This document shows, in pieces, positions 15,789 through 25,163 of a DNA stretch of 64,000 nucleotides (positions within the stretch are counted from its first letter, which is position 1; every line of letters begins with the position of its first letter). The stretch is from Clostridium sp. AN503 (GTDB lineage Bacteria; Bacillota; Clostridia; Lachnospirales; Lachnospiraceae): the NCBI RefSeq assembly GCF_040719375.1, contig NZ_JBFDTP010000001.1, positions 62,001-126,000 on the forward strand, given 5' to 3'. The translations under genes were made by a program, and so were the position numbers. Below the pieces are notes generated by a model. The model was given only the letters and a program-made list of their open reading frames with translations, did no database searches and was not told the DNA's origin.

Positions 15789-16892
15789 TTACCGCTCAAA
15801 CGCCAGCTCGATCAGCCGATTGATCAATTCCTTTTTGGGAATCCCGGCGGCCTCCCACAGCATCGGATACATGCTGATCGCCGTAAAGCCCGGCAGGGTG
15901 TTGATCTCATTGAACACCACTTCTCCGTCCTGTTTCACAAAGAAATCCACGCGAGCCAAACCATAGCCGTCCACCGCGTTGAAGATCTGCTCCGCCGCCC
16001 TGCGCACGCGGGCTGCCGCACCGCCTGGAAGCTCCGGGTCCAGCACCGTGCGGGACTCCTCATTATAATACTTTGCCTCAAAATCATAGAACTCAGCCGC
16101 AGCCAGGATCTCACCCACGCCGGAGGACTGAACCGGCTTCTGCCCGCCGCCCAGCACCGCACATTCGATCTCATGTCCGACGATGGTCTCTTCCACCAGG
16201 ATCTTTCGGTCGTGACGGGCCGCTTCCCAAAGGCCTGCGACCAGTTCCTCCCTATTCTCCGCCTTGCTCACGCCTCTGGAGGAACCGGCATTGGACGGCT
16301 TAACGAACACGGGATAGGCGAATTTATCCTCCACCTGCTTCACCACCGCCTCCATATCCTTTTTCATCCTCCAGCTCATGACCGGCACATAGTCCGCCTG
16401 ACGGATGCCCAGATCATCCACAATGATCTTTGTGTACAGCTTATCCATGGACACTGCTGATGCCAGAACGCCGCAGCCCACATAAGGGATCTGCGCCAGC
16501 TCAAACAGTCCCTGGACGGTGCCGTCCTCCCCGTAAAGCCCATGGAGCACAGGGAACGCCACGTCAATCTGCTCCTCCCAGATCTTTTCATCCTCCGTGA
16601 AGATCACGCATTTCTTCGTGGCATCCGGTGAGATCACCGCCTCCACACGGCTCTCCCGCCATGCGCCGGACTTTATATCCTCCACAGACTCTGCTTTGAC
16701 CCAGTGGCCCTCTTCCGTTATACCGATCAGGACCAGCTCGTAACGCTCTGTGTCGATCTGGGCTGTGACGTTCGCTGCTGACATACAGGATACAATATGC
16801 TCGGACGACTGCCCGCCGAACAGGACCGCTATTTTTTTCCTGCCGGTCACCTTACTCTCTGTCTCCCTGTTATCCATCTTTCTATTATCCAT
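15789..16892 (-). CDS. ddl: D-alanine--D-alanine ligase
   Basis: A 367-residue ATP-grasp enzyme joining two D-alanines. Motifs include VLFGGQSSEHIVS near residue 24, FPVLHGLYGEDGTVQG, the ATP-grasp lysine region FPVFVKPSNAGSSRGV (here YPVFVKPS), the omega-loop FYDFEAKYYN and the Mg-binding FNEINTLPGFT. The KY pair in the omega loop is typical of D-Ala-D-Ala rather than D-Ala-D-lactate ligases. ATG 16892 follows GGAGGAG; a longer start at 16907 has none. First gene of the ddl-murI-DUF1934-SDR operon. A minus-strand TATAAT at about 16940 is a possible -10 box, but its -35 spacing is poor. Confidence 0.95.
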   Translation of the reverse strand: MDNRKMDNRETESKVTGRKKIAVLFGGQSSEHIVSCMSAANVTAQIDTERYELVLIGITEEGHWVKAESVEDIKSGAWRESRVEAVISPDATKKCVIFTEDEKIWEEQIDVAFPVLHGLYGEDGTVQGLFELAQIPYVGCGVLASAVSMDKLYTKIIVDDLGIRQADYVPVMSWRMKKDMEAVVKQVEDKFAYPVFVKPSNAGSSRGVSKAENREELVAGLWEAARHDRKILVEETIVGHEIECAVLGGGQKPVQSSGVGEILAAAEFYDFEAKYYNEESRTVLDPELPGGAAARVRRAAEQIFNAVDGYGLARVDFFVKQDGEVVFNEINTLPGFTAISMYPMLWEAAGIPKKELINRLIELAFER

Positions 16893-17101
16893 GATCTCCT
16901 CCCGCAAGCGCCTTCACGCGCTGGATTATTATAAAATACTTTCTATCATTATATATGGCACATTTTGCCCACAATACTGAATTTGTGGCTTTTTCATTGC
17001 AGATCGTGCTTTCCTGGAAAATCTTAAAATTTCCGATTAATTATATCACATCTGGCAATAATTACAAACATAAAAAGAACACATTTATGGGGGAAACATA
17101 T

Positions 17102-17812
17102 ATGAAACCAACCAGAAACAGCATTTACCACAATCTCACGCTCTGCCTGGCGTTCTTCCTGCTGGCGCTGCTATTATTTTTCGGCAATGTCCGTTCACGG
17201 CAGGAGGCGCTGGCTGCACGGCTGGCTCCGTCTATCCTGCGGTTCCACATCCTCGCCAACAGCGACAAAAATGCCGACCAGGAGATCAAGCTGGAGGTGC
17301 GCAGCCTGATACTGGATTATATGCAGGAACATTTGAGCGCGTCATCCGGCAAGGCCGAGACGATCCAATACATGGAAGACCACCGGGCTGCGATCGAGAG
17401 CACAGCCAATGATTATCTTGCCCGGAACGGATTTGACTATCAGGCAAGGCTGGAGCTGACAAACTGCTATTTCCCCACCCGCGCCTACGACCGGATGGTG
17501 ATTCCCTGCGGAAACTATGACGCTGCCCGCATTATCCTCGGCAAGGGAAAGGGGCATAACTGGTGGTGTGTCCTCTACCCGCGTTTCTGCTTTGTAGACG
17601 CCGCCTGCACGGAGGTGCCGGAAGAAAGCAGGCAGGTTCTTCAGGAAACACTGAATCAGGACGATTACCTCGCACTGGAGGATAACCGCCCTGATGTTGA
17701 AATCCGTTTTAAATTGTTTCCTTCCGTTGTTTTAAAGCCGGTTACTCTACAGTCGCCTGACCGTCAACTGCCCAGTCATAGGTCTCCATCGCCTGAAGGA
17801 GGCTTAAGTTAG
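17102..17812 (+). CDS. spoIIR: stage II sporulation protein R
   Basis: A 236-residue secreted signalling protein needed in the forespore to activate the SpoIIGA protease that matures sigma-E. It has an N-terminal signal/membrane segment (LCLAFFLLALLLFFG), the RFHILANSDKNADQ motif, NCYFPTRAYD and the diagnostic GHNWWCVLYPRFCFVD. ATG 17102 follows GGGGGAA. It shows that the host can sporulate or descends from a spore former. Its last 24 or so codons overlap, tail to tail, the end of the TolC-like gene (71 bp), so the C-terminus is likely variable. I could not identify a sigma-F promoter in the 200-base spacer before it. Confidence 0.93.
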   Translation: MKPTRNSIYHNLTLCLAFFLLALLLFFGNVRSRQEALAARLAPSILRFHILANSDKNADQEIKLEVRSLILDYMQEHLSASSGKAETIQYMEDHRAAIESTANDYLARNGFDYQARLELTNCYFPTRAYDRMVIPCGNYDAARIILGKGKGHNWWCVLYPRFCFVDAACTEVPEESRQVLQETLNQDDYLALEDNRPDVEIRFKLFPSVVLKPVTLQSPDRQLPSHRSPSPEGGLS

Positions 17813-18932
17813 CCGACTCCTTCTCTGCCAGCTTCTTGTAGTATGCAAGCTGCTGACCGATATACTGGACTTCCGACGTAAGGCCCTCCTGAAACTGCCG
17901 GCCCGCCGCGTCATAGCTCGCCTGCGCCGCCGTAAACCCGGTCACCGCCGCGTCATAGGCCGCCTTTTTATCCATCACATCCTGGTACAGGCGGTTCATC
18001 TCGATGGTCAGCTTCTGGTCACCCTCGTCGATCGCCTTTAAGCGGTTCTCTGTCTGGGCATTGGTATTCTGGTTCCCGCCGGAACTGCGCTGGTCGATCA
18101 GCGTATAGTTGTTGCCGATGGCCTTTGTGGTATCCTGCTCTAAGTTCATGCCCGCAAGACGGTCCATGTCAAACTCCGGCACCGGGGCGATCACCGGATC
18201 ACTGTCCGGGTCATAGCCCAACAGCAGGCAAAGAGTCCGCCTGGTGCTGTCCATCTGGCTTTGCAGGGAGGACAACTGGGACTGTGCCGAGAGCAGGCTT
18301 GAACGGGCGCTTAAAAGATCCTTCTGGGTGCCCAGCCCATGTTCCACCTGTCGCTGTACTGCGGCGCTCTGGCGCTCGTAGAGCTCTACCATCTTTTCCA
18401 GGGTCGTGATATTCTTCCGCATGGTCTCATAACCGATGTAGGCCTGCTGGGCGCCCGACGTGATCTGCTTTTCTGCTTTTTTGAGCTGTCTTGTGTTGCT
18501 TCTGTTGTTATCCCATGAGTTCACGGTATCGCGCATGGACTGCATCGTGCTCTTATAGGCGCTGTCGAGTCCCTGTCCGGTCTTGACCAGAACGTCGTTT
18601 CCAGTCAGCTTTCCGGCGGTCACATAGCCGTCCGCCGTATCCTTGATGCCCGGATACCGGCTCTCCAGCTCTGTAAGGATATTTTTATAATCCTCTTTAG
18701 AATCCATATAGCTGTCCCACGCCCTGGACATGTCCGGATTGTACTCGTGTACCCGGTTGGCGATCTCATCATATTCCAGAGTGTTGTCGTCCAACCTCGC
18801 GCGGGTCTCAGCGTCATAGCTGTCCGGCTCCGGGGTGGCTCCAGGTCCTGTAGGCGCCGCAAATGCAGGAAATGCCGTTACTGCCATGATGCCCGCCAGT
18901 GTTACTGCGATCAGGCTTTTATTTCGTCTCAT
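17742..18932 (-). CDS. TolC-like (outer membrane efflux protein family) secreted protein, second copy
   Basis: A 396-residue exported protein with a Sec signal peptide ending near AFPAFAA. Long Gln/Ala/Leu-rich helices (around GLGTQKDLLSARSSLLSAQSQLSSLQSQ and the later FQEGLTSEVQYIGQQLAYYK) match the repeated OEP helical hairpin of TolC. It ends METYDWAVDGQ, almost the same as its neighbour. ATG 18932 has GGGAGG upstream. Last gene of an RND efflux operon. In a monoderm there is no outer membrane, so it may form a periplasm-like extension through the wall or act as an assembly partner; that is inference. Confidence 0.8.
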   Translation of the reverse strand: MRRNKSLIAVTLAGIMAVTAFPAFAAPTGPGATPEPDSYDAETRARLDDNTLEYDEIANRVHEYNPDMSRAWDSYMDSKEDYKNILTELESRYPGIKDTADGYVTAGKLTGNDVLVKTGQGLDSAYKSTMQSMRDTVNSWDNNRSNTRQLKKAEKQITSGAQQAYIGYETMRKNITTLEKMVELYERQSAAVQRQVEHGLGTQKDLLSARSSLLSAQSQLSSLQSQMDSTRRTLCLLLGYDPDSDPVIAPVPEFDMDRLAGMNLEQDTTKAIGNNYTLIDQRSSGGNQNTNAQTENRLKAIDEGDQKLTIEMNRLYQDVMDKKAAYDAAVTGFTAAQASYDAAGRQFQEGLTSEVQYIGQQLAYYKKLAEKESANLSLLQAMETYDWAVDGQATVE

Positions 18933-18947
18933 TTTCCCACCTCCCGG

Positions 18948-20117
18948 TTATGAGGTGCTGGCAAGTCCGTTGACTGCCCAGTCATAGGTTTCCATGGTCT
19001 GAAACAGGTTCAAGTCCGCGACCTTGACTGCGAGCTGCTTGTTCTGGACCGTGTACTGCTGGTTGTCAAGCTGGTTCTTGCTGGCTGTCCCCTGCTGGTA
19101 CTGGGTCTGGATGGTCTGCAGATTGCGGTTCTCCAGGTCCAGCTCCGCCACTGCCTGGTCGTATGCCAGCTTCGCAGACAGAACATTCTGATAATTGGTT
19201 GTCAGTGCAGAGCTGATCTTCCTCTGATTGTCCTCAATGGTCTTGTTCAGGGTATTGACCGTATCGCTGCTCTCTGCATTGGCCACCTTCTTTTTATTGA
19301 CGATCACCGTGTAGTTGTTCTCAATCGCTTTTTCCAAGTCTGCCTGCGGGTCCATCTGGTCGATCCGGCTAAAATCAGATGCCGGCACTTCCCGGATCTC
19401 CGGGGCAGCGTCGTATCTCCAGCCCAGCATGACCTGCAGCTTCTGGCGGACCGTATCAATGCTCGTCTGGGTCGATGTGATGGCTCTGTCTGCATTCTGC
19501 AGGGTCTCCTGGGCATTCAGCACATCCACCTGGGTGCCGGTCCCGTTGGACAGCCTGGTCTGTGCGCTTGTGAGGGCAAGCTCAGCCTGCTGCTTTGCGA
19601 TCCTGGCCTGCTGAAGCTCCAGCTGGTTCTTCTCATAAGAGATCATATTGGTCTGCGCCAGGGTCACCAGGGTCTTCTCCGCCTGCTTATAATTCCAGTA
19701 GATGATATCCGCATCCTCCAGGTTGTCATCCGCCTGCTTTTCCATGTTCTTGGCCTGCACCTCGGCAGCCAGGACCGACGGAACCACATATCCGTACATC
19801 GGGTCATCTGAATCCGGGTACTCAATGCTGGAATAGATCTCATCTGCCATATCCCGGTACTTCTGGGATACATCCTCCTTCGTGCTGCCGTATTTCTTGC
19901 GGAATTCATTTAAATCCAGCTGGTTGGTCTGGACGGTGGTGTTGTACTCCCCGATCAAATCCTCCAGCTCATCATACTCGATCACGTCATCCCGAAGCTT
20001 CGCCCATTCCTCCGCCGTCCGGGCAAACTCCGGGCTGGCGGCGAGCGCCGCCTGCGGCGCCGCTGCAAGCATCAGGCCTGCAAGACTCAGAGGCAGTGCG
20101 CGTTTTAACATTTTCAT
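18948..20117 (-). CDS. TolC-like (outer membrane efflux protein family) secreted protein, first copy
   Basis: A 389-residue exported protein; the signal peptide ends near AALAA. Two OEP-type helical hairpins are recognisable: QLELQQARIAKQQAELALTS with RLSNGTGTQVDVLNAQ, and the C-terminal LENRNLQTIQTQYQQGTAS, with the conserved G-T/S-x-x-x-x-L turn in each. It ends METYDWAVNGLAS. The gene lies 89 bases after the RND pump and 15 bases before its paralogue; the two have diverged widely outside the helical repeats. ATG 20117 has GGAGGAA upstream. Confidence 0.8.
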   Translation of the reverse strand: MKMLKRALPLSLAGLMLAAAPQAALAASPEFARTAEEWAKLRDDVIEYDELEDLIGEYNTTVQTNQLDLNEFRKKYGSTKEDVSQKYRDMADEIYSSIEYPDSDDPMYGYVVPSVLAAEVQAKNMEKQADDNLEDADIIYWNYKQAEKTLVTLAQTNMISYEKNQLELQQARIAKQQAELALTSAQTRLSNGTGTQVDVLNAQETLQNADRAITSTQTSIDTVRQKLQVMLGWRYDAAPEIREVPASDFSRIDQMDPQADLEKAIENNYTVIVNKKKVANAESSDTVNTLNKTIEDNQRKISSALTTNYQNVLSAKLAYDQAVAELDLENRNLQTIQTQYQQGTASKNQLDNQQYTVQNKQLAVKVADLNLFQTMETYDWAVNGLASTS

Positions 20118-20206
20118 ATTGCTGTTCCTCCATATATCACTGTTGCCAGCCGGTTATCAGTTACATATGCCCTCATACTCATTCCCGGTCTCCCGGACAG
20201 GGAGAC

Positions 20207-23200
20207 TTAATCGTAATTCGGCTCCGGTTTTTTCTTACGGTTCATCACTGCATAATAAACCGGAAGCATCAGGAGCGCGAGTACGGTAGAAGCGATCAGT
20301 CCGCCCACATCTACCAGAGCCAGGCCCTGCATGGACTTACCACTGTCACCGTAGGCAAACGCCATCGGGATCATAGCCACGATCGTGGTCAGGGTCGTCA
20401 TCAGGATAGGCCTCAGCCGGGTTGCGCCCGCCTCGATCAGGGCAGTATTCAAATCCATACTATTCCTGTACTGGTTCACCGTATCCACATAAAGGATACC
20501 GTTGTTTACTACCGTACCAGACAGCATCAAAAATCCCAGAAGGGAAGTCATGCTGATGGATACATCTGCAAGATACAGAAGGCCAAACGAACCGATCAGG
20601 GAGAACGGGATCGTGGTCATGACCATCAGGGAGAACTTCGGTGACTCAAACTGGGCCGCCATTACTACGAATACCAGGAACACTGCCGTCGCAATGGCTC
20701 CAAACAGGTTTGCGAACTCCTCCGCCATGGCGGTATCCATCGCGTTGGCTGCACGGCTGATAGTCGGGGTCATGTATTTCATCACCACTTCATCATACAG
20801 CTTTTTCTCGATCGCATCCTGCTCACGCGGGTCATCGGTCATCACATCACCTGTGATGGTTACCTCATACTGTTTATCTTTTCTCGTAATACTGGTCGGG
20901 CTGTCCTTGAACTTGATGTCCGCCACATCGGTCAGCGCCACGGAACCGCCTGCATTGTTGGTCAGGACAATTCCCTGTAGCTCGTCAATGGTGTCGTACT
21001 CATCCGACGGATATTCCACCTGAACACTGATCTCCTCGCCGTCCACATCCAGGGTGGTCGCCTCGGTGCCGCCCAGGATGCTGTTGACCGTTCCGGCAAT
21101 CTGCAGAGGAGTGATATTCTCCGCGTTAGCCTTCACCGCATCAATATCCAGCTTCACAACCGGCGCCGCGTTCTCCAGGGTGGTGTGTACCTTGGTAACC
21201 TCAGGACGGGTCAGCAGTTCCTTCGCAATATGGTCGGACGCTGCCTTCAGCTCGTCATACTGGGTACTCTGCAATATGTATTCTACACCGCCGGACGTAG
21301 ACATCATGCTCATGGAGGAAGATGCTTCCAAGGTTATATTAGCACCAATTACCTGATTCATCAATGGTTTCCATTCTTTTACAACCTCATCGGTCTCCCG
21401 TTTCCTGTCATCCTTTAAATAAGCCGTCAGGCTGGCTCCGCCGCCGCCAAGGCTCATACCGCTTCCGCCGGAGGTCAGCATGTAGGACTCCAGGTCCTCA
21501 TCTGCTGAAACGATCGCCTCTACCTTTTGCAGGATCTTATCGGTCTCCTCCACCTGAAGGCCCGGCCGGGTCTCAATAGAAACAGAGATAGTCCCCGTAT
21601 CATCCGCAGTCATTAGCTCCATCCGAAGCTGTGTAGCCATCCAGAAGGAGAACACCAGCATAGCCACAGATGCCAGCATGACCGTCTTTCTCTTTGGAAG
21701 GATCACCTTCATCAGGCTGCGGTATCCGTCCTGCATAGCCCTTACCAGCGGGCCAGCCGGAGAGTTTTCCTTCTCCTGCGGACGGAACATGCAGTAGCAC
21801 AGGGGAACGATCGTCATGGCGCTGATCAGGGACGCTACCAGACAGAAGATGATCGTAAAGCCCAAAGGCATGAACATCTGTCCGGTCATACCCTGCAGCA
21901 GTGCCAATGGCAGGAATACTACGCAGGTTGTCGCCGTGGAACCGATGATGGACTGGATGACAATACCGCTTCCTTCCAGTGCCGCTTCCCGGTATCCGAC
22001 GATGCCCTTCCCTTTCGTTGAGCGGAAACAGCTCTCCAATACTACGATCGAGTTATCTACCATCATACCTACGCCGAGAACCAGGGAACTCAATGTAACC
22101 ACGTTCAGCGTAAAGCCCATGATCTGCATCATGATAAGCGCCGCCAGGATCGAGATCGGTATGGATGTGCCGACGATCAGGGATGCCTTGATTTCCCCAA
22201 AGAACAGGAAGATAATGATCATAGATACGATGACCGCCATGACCATCGTCTGCATTACGCTCTTTAAAGAACTCTGGATGGAATCACTGGTATCGTTTAC
22301 CACCACGATCTCCAGATTCGGATCGCTGGCCATCAACCTGTCAATGGCCTCGTGGGCGGCCTTGGAAACCTCCATGGCCGTTGCACTCTGCTGTTTCTTG
22401 AGTCCGATGGAGATCGTATCCTTACCGTCGTACCGTGCTATACCGCTGACATCCTCCAGGGCATTGCCTACATTGGCCACATCTTCCAGATAGATGACGT
22501 TACCGTTGCCGAGGGAGATCGGTATCTGCTTAAGCAGATCCACCGTGTCGTATTCCGTACCGGCGCTGACAGACAGCTTCTGGCCTCCCACGATCGTATC
22601 CCCTGCCGGGTAAGTAAAGTTTGCGCTTCCTATGGAGGTGGCGATGGAATTCATATTCAGGCGATACTGTTCCAGTTTCTCCGGAATCAGCTCCACCTTC
22701 ACATACTCCTCCTGGCCGCCGCTCACGTCCACATCCGTTACGGTGGATATCTTCTCAAACTCCGGAACCACCTTATTATTAACATAGTTGTAAAGATTCG
22801 CTTCTGTTTTATGATTGACTGACAGGTAGACGCTTGCCATATCGTCCAAGTTCATTTCCACCACCATCGGTGTCTCGCAGTCATCGGGAAGATCCGTCTC
22901 TACCCGGTCCATCTTTTTCTTCAGATCATTGTACGCGTCGTCCATATCCATACCGTACTGGTACTGGACCACCACGATAGAAACGTTCTCCATGGATGTG
23001 GACTGTACTTTTTTGATACCGCTCAAGGAGCCGATATTATCTTCGATCTCCGTAGTTACCAGGTCGTTCACATCCTCCGGGCTGGCGCCAGGGTAGACGG
23101 TGCTGATGATCAGCATCGGCATATCCATGGTCGGCATCAGCTCCATTTTTGCCCCTAAGACGGACTGAAGTCCAAACACAATCAGGCACAGGATCACCAG

Positions 23201-23245
23201 GACGGTTGTGACCGGTCGTTTGAGGACTGATTTAGTTAATCCCAT
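20207..23245 (-). CDS. RND-family efflux transporter permease (AcrB/SwrC type)
   Basis: A 1012-residue proton-driven exporter. The overall two-fold layout is complete: TM1 (TTVLVILCLIVFGLQSV), porter domain with SVLGAKMELMPTMDMP, TM2-TM6, a second porter half and TM7-TM12. TM4 holds VLGVGMMVDNSIVVLE, with the first proton-relay aspartate kept and the second acidic position occupied by Asn. The end (TTLTTIVAMIPMAF, ALLMLPVYYAVM) is canonical. ATG 23245 follows GGAGGAG. It is preceded by its adaptor protein (18-base spacer) and followed by two TolC-like genes. Likely substrates are amphipathic drugs, bile acids or lipopeptides, which cannot be narrowed from sequence. Confidence 0.92.
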   Translation of the reverse strand: MGLTKSVLKRPVTTVLVILCLIVFGLQSVLGAKMELMPTMDMPMLIISTVYPGASPEDVNDLVTTEIEDNIGSLSGIKKVQSTSMENVSIVVVQYQYGMDMDDAYNDLKKKMDRVETDLPDDCETPMVVEMNLDDMASVYLSVNHKTEANLYNYVNNKVVPEFEKISTVTDVDVSGGQEEYVKVELIPEKLEQYRLNMNSIATSIGSANFTYPAGDTIVGGQKLSVSAGTEYDTVDLLKQIPISLGNGNVIYLEDVANVGNALEDVSGIARYDGKDTISIGLKKQQSATAMEVSKAAHEAIDRLMASDPNLEIVVVNDTSDSIQSSLKSVMQTMVMAVIVSMIIIFLFFGEIKASLIVGTSIPISILAALIMMQIMGFTLNVVTLSSLVLGVGMMVDNSIVVLESCFRSTKGKGIVGYREAALEGSGIVIQSIIGSTATTCVVFLPLALLQGMTGQMFMPLGFTIIFCLVASLISAMTIVPLCYCMFRPQEKENSPAGPLVRAMQDGYRSLMKVILPKRKTVMLASVAMLVFSFWMATQLRMELMTADDTGTISVSIETRPGLQVEETDKILQKVEAIVSADEDLESYMLTSGGSGMSLGGGGASLTAYLKDDRKRETDEVVKEWKPLMNQVIGANITLEASSSMSMMSTSGGVEYILQSTQYDELKAASDHIAKELLTRPEVTKVHTTLENAAPVVKLDIDAVKANAENITPLQIAGTVNSILGGTEATTLDVDGEEISVQVEYPSDEYDTIDELQGIVLTNNAGGSVALTDVADIKFKDSPTSITRKDKQYEVTITGDVMTDDPREQDAIEKKLYDEVVMKYMTPTISRAANAMDTAMAEEFANLFGAIATAVFLVFVVMAAQFESPKFSLMVMTTIPFSLIGSFGLLYLADVSISMTSLLGFLMLSGTVVNNGILYVDTVNQYRNSMDLNTALIEAGATRLRPILMTTLTTIVAMIPMAFAYGDSGKSMQGLALVDVGGLIASTVLALLMLPVYYAVMNRKKKPEPNYD

Positions 23246-23263
23246 TGCTGTCTCCTCCTAACT

Positions 23264-24358
23264 CTACTCTGCACTTGTGGTCTGCGCTGCGTCCTCAGTC
23301 TGTCCGGCCGTTCCCGGCAGCTGCACTTTGGAGCCTTCAAAAAGCTCGGAACTCCATGTGGTGATGATCTGATCAGACGCACTGATTCCGGACAGGATCT
23401 GGACCAGCTGGGAATCATAGATACCAACCTCTACCGGTACCTGATGGACCGTACCATTGTCATATGTATAAACGTATGCGTCTCCGCCGGAATAGTAAAT
23501 CGTGTCAACCGGCAGGGTCATCACATTCTCCTGTTTGTCGGAGGTCACATAAAGCTTCACCGTGGAACCTGTGGGAAGCGCATCACCGCTGTCCACAGAT
23601 GCTTTTACCTTGAAAAGGCCGGTGGCTGCATCGATCATGCTGCTAATCTCCGTGATATTTCCCTCGTACCTGCTGCCGCTCTTTTCAATGGTCACAACAT
23701 CGCCCACATTCAGCTGCTTCATGATCTTTTCCGGAACGGAGAAGTTCACTGCCTTACTGCCTTCGCCGGAGATGACACAGATCAGGTTCTGGGAGGATAC
23801 ATTGTCATGGACCTCCACGTCGAAGATCTCCACCTTCCCTCCTATGGACGCGGTGATATTGCTGTACTCCATCTGATTGTCATAATTGATCTTTGCATTC
23901 TCGTAATTGATCTGGGCATTTTTCGCCTGGGTCTGAGCCTGCTCGAATACCGCGCTGGCGATATCGCCTGCCGCAAACAGGGCCTGCTGTCTCGATAAGT
24001 TGGTCTTTGCATCACTTAAAGCCTGCTGAGCGGACTCTAAGGACAATCTGGCGCTGTCTACCTGCTTGGTATCGATCTTGCAGAGCGCCTGGCCTTCCTT
24101 TACTATGTCTCCGGCCTTTACATAGACCTCAAGCACTTCACCCGCCATCTTCGGATATGTATAGACCACGTCGGACGGCTCTACCTTGCCGACTAAGTCA
24201 CGGAACAGCTCGATGGTCCCGTTCTGGGGCGTCTGCACCTCCACGACCGGGATCGGAGCTTCCTCCACCACTGCTTTTGGTTTTAATACCCGCGGCACGA
24301 TCACGGCTGCCGCTACCGCTACCACTACTACACCTGCGATAATTACACCTTTTTTCAT
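23264..24358 (-). CDS. membrane-fusion (adaptor) protein of the RND efflux system
   Basis: A 364-residue HlyD/AcrA-family protein with an N-terminal membrane anchor (GVIIAGVVVVAVAAAVIV). Lipoyl half-domain YPKMAGEVLEVYVKAGDIV leads into an alpha-hairpin (about residues 100-170, rich in Ala/Gln/Asn), then the second lipoyl half (ASIGGKVEIFDVEV), a beta-barrel and a membrane-proximal domain. It ends in a low-complexity Thr/Ala/Glu tail. ATG 24358 follows GAGGAG. It lies 23 bases after the TetR-family gene. It should link the RND pump to the TolC-like proteins outside the membrane. Confidence 0.9.
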   Translation of the reverse strand: MKKGVIIAGVVVVAVAAAVIVPRVLKPKAVVEEAPIPVVEVQTPQNGTIELFRDLVGKVEPSDVVYTYPKMAGEVLEVYVKAGDIVKEGQALCKIDTKQVDSARLSLESAQQALSDAKTNLSRQQALFAAGDIASAVFEQAQTQAKNAQINYENAKINYDNQMEYSNITASIGGKVEIFDVEVHDNVSSQNLICVISGEGSKAVNFSVPEKIMKQLNVGDVVTIEKSGSRYEGNITEISSMIDAATGLFKVKASVDSGDALPTGSTVKLYVTSDKQENVMTLPVDTIYYSGGDAYVYTYDNGTVHQVPVEVGIYDSQLVQILSGISASDQIITTWSSELFEGSKVQLPGTAGQTEDAAQTTSAE

Positions 24359-24381
24359 TGCTGTCTCCTCATATTATAGTC

Positions 24382-25013
24382 TTAATTTTGATATACGCCG
24401 TGCTTTAGTATATCCAGGGACTTATCCAAGGTCTCCCGGACTGCATCCAGTTCATCCGGATACTCATAAAACTGCTTCAGGGCAAACATGAGCGATATCA
24501 TCCCCAGGCTCATCAGCGACCGGTAATCCTGAATATCCTGGATCCGGAACCTGGATCTGTCAACCCGCTCAAACACCCACTGGACCGGCAGGTCCTCTGT
24601 CTCTGATATGACAGGCGATATACTTGGCAGTCCGCCAAATCCCATAAGCCTCGCATTCTCCTGATAAGAGAACACATTCCTTACCACATCCATCATACTC
24701 TTGGTTTCCTGCAATTTTTCCACAAATACTTCAAAAATCCGCTTAAGCATAGCGAAATAATCTCCGCCGTTTTCGGCCAGCTCCTGATCACAGATGTCTT
24801 TCATCTGATTACAGCTATCCTCAAATAAAAACTGTACCACATCCTGCTTATCTTCAAAATATGTGTAAAAGCTGCCCGGGAAATATCTGCGTTGTGTATG
24901 ATCTGGTTTATGGACGCCCGCTCATACGGCACTCTGGAAAACTCTTTGATGGCAGCTTCCCGAATGAGCTGTTTCTTCGCTTCCGGCAGACGGTAAAATC
25001 GTTCCGTAGGCAT
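24382..25013 (-). pseudogene. TetR-family regulator of the RND efflux operon, frameshifted
   Basis: The start (MPTERFYRLPEAKKQLIREA, ATG 25013 behind GGGGGAG) and HTH (INQIIHNADIS) are read in one frame; the remainder, from SFYTYFEDKQDVVQFLF to the end, is in another. The switch falls at about 24874-24880, where CCCGGGCAGC would read correctly as ISR-GS-FYTYF with one more G. Restoring one base gives a 210-residue protein of normal TetR length, with a ligand-binding domain unlike any specific subfamily I recognise. First gene of the efflux operon, so it should repress its own promoter. If the lesion is real, the pump may be derepressed; a missing base in a G run may also be a sequencing error. 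Confidence 0.75.
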
Positions 25014-25126
25014 ATACTCTCTCCCCCTCTCCTGTGACGCGTCCTGCGCCACGTCTGCTTTTCATGCTCCTTATTTATACTGTAGTTCTTGTCATCCACG
25101 CCTTAGAAAAACGTGCAAAACAAATA

Positions 25127-25139
25127 TGACAAGCTGTCA
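25127..25139. promoter_or_regulatory. TetR-type operator, copy 1 (TGACA-N3-TGTCA)
   Basis: TGACAAGCTGTCA is a 13-bp palindrome downstream of the efflux operon promoter. It belongs to a set of three at centre spacings of about 21 and 23 bp. Confidence 0.6.
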
Positions 25140-25147
25140 CTTTTTCG

Positions 25148-25160
25148 TGACAACATGTCA
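25148..25160. promoter_or_regulatory. TetR-type operator, copy 2
   Basis: TGACAACATGTCA, extended by a further G:C pair on each side (25147-25161). It sits immediately downstream of the -10 box, over the expected transcription start of the efflux operon. Confidence 0.65.
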
Positions 25161-25163
25161 CCA

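Noticed and set aside
16893..17101. A sigma-F promoter for spoIIR
   Set aside because: I could not align the expected -35 and -10 elements of forespore promoters convincingly in this spacer, so none is annotated.
20096..20644. Plus-strand frames antisense to the RND pump and its intergenic spacer
   Set aside because: No ribosome binding site and no similarity pattern; shadow of the RND gene.
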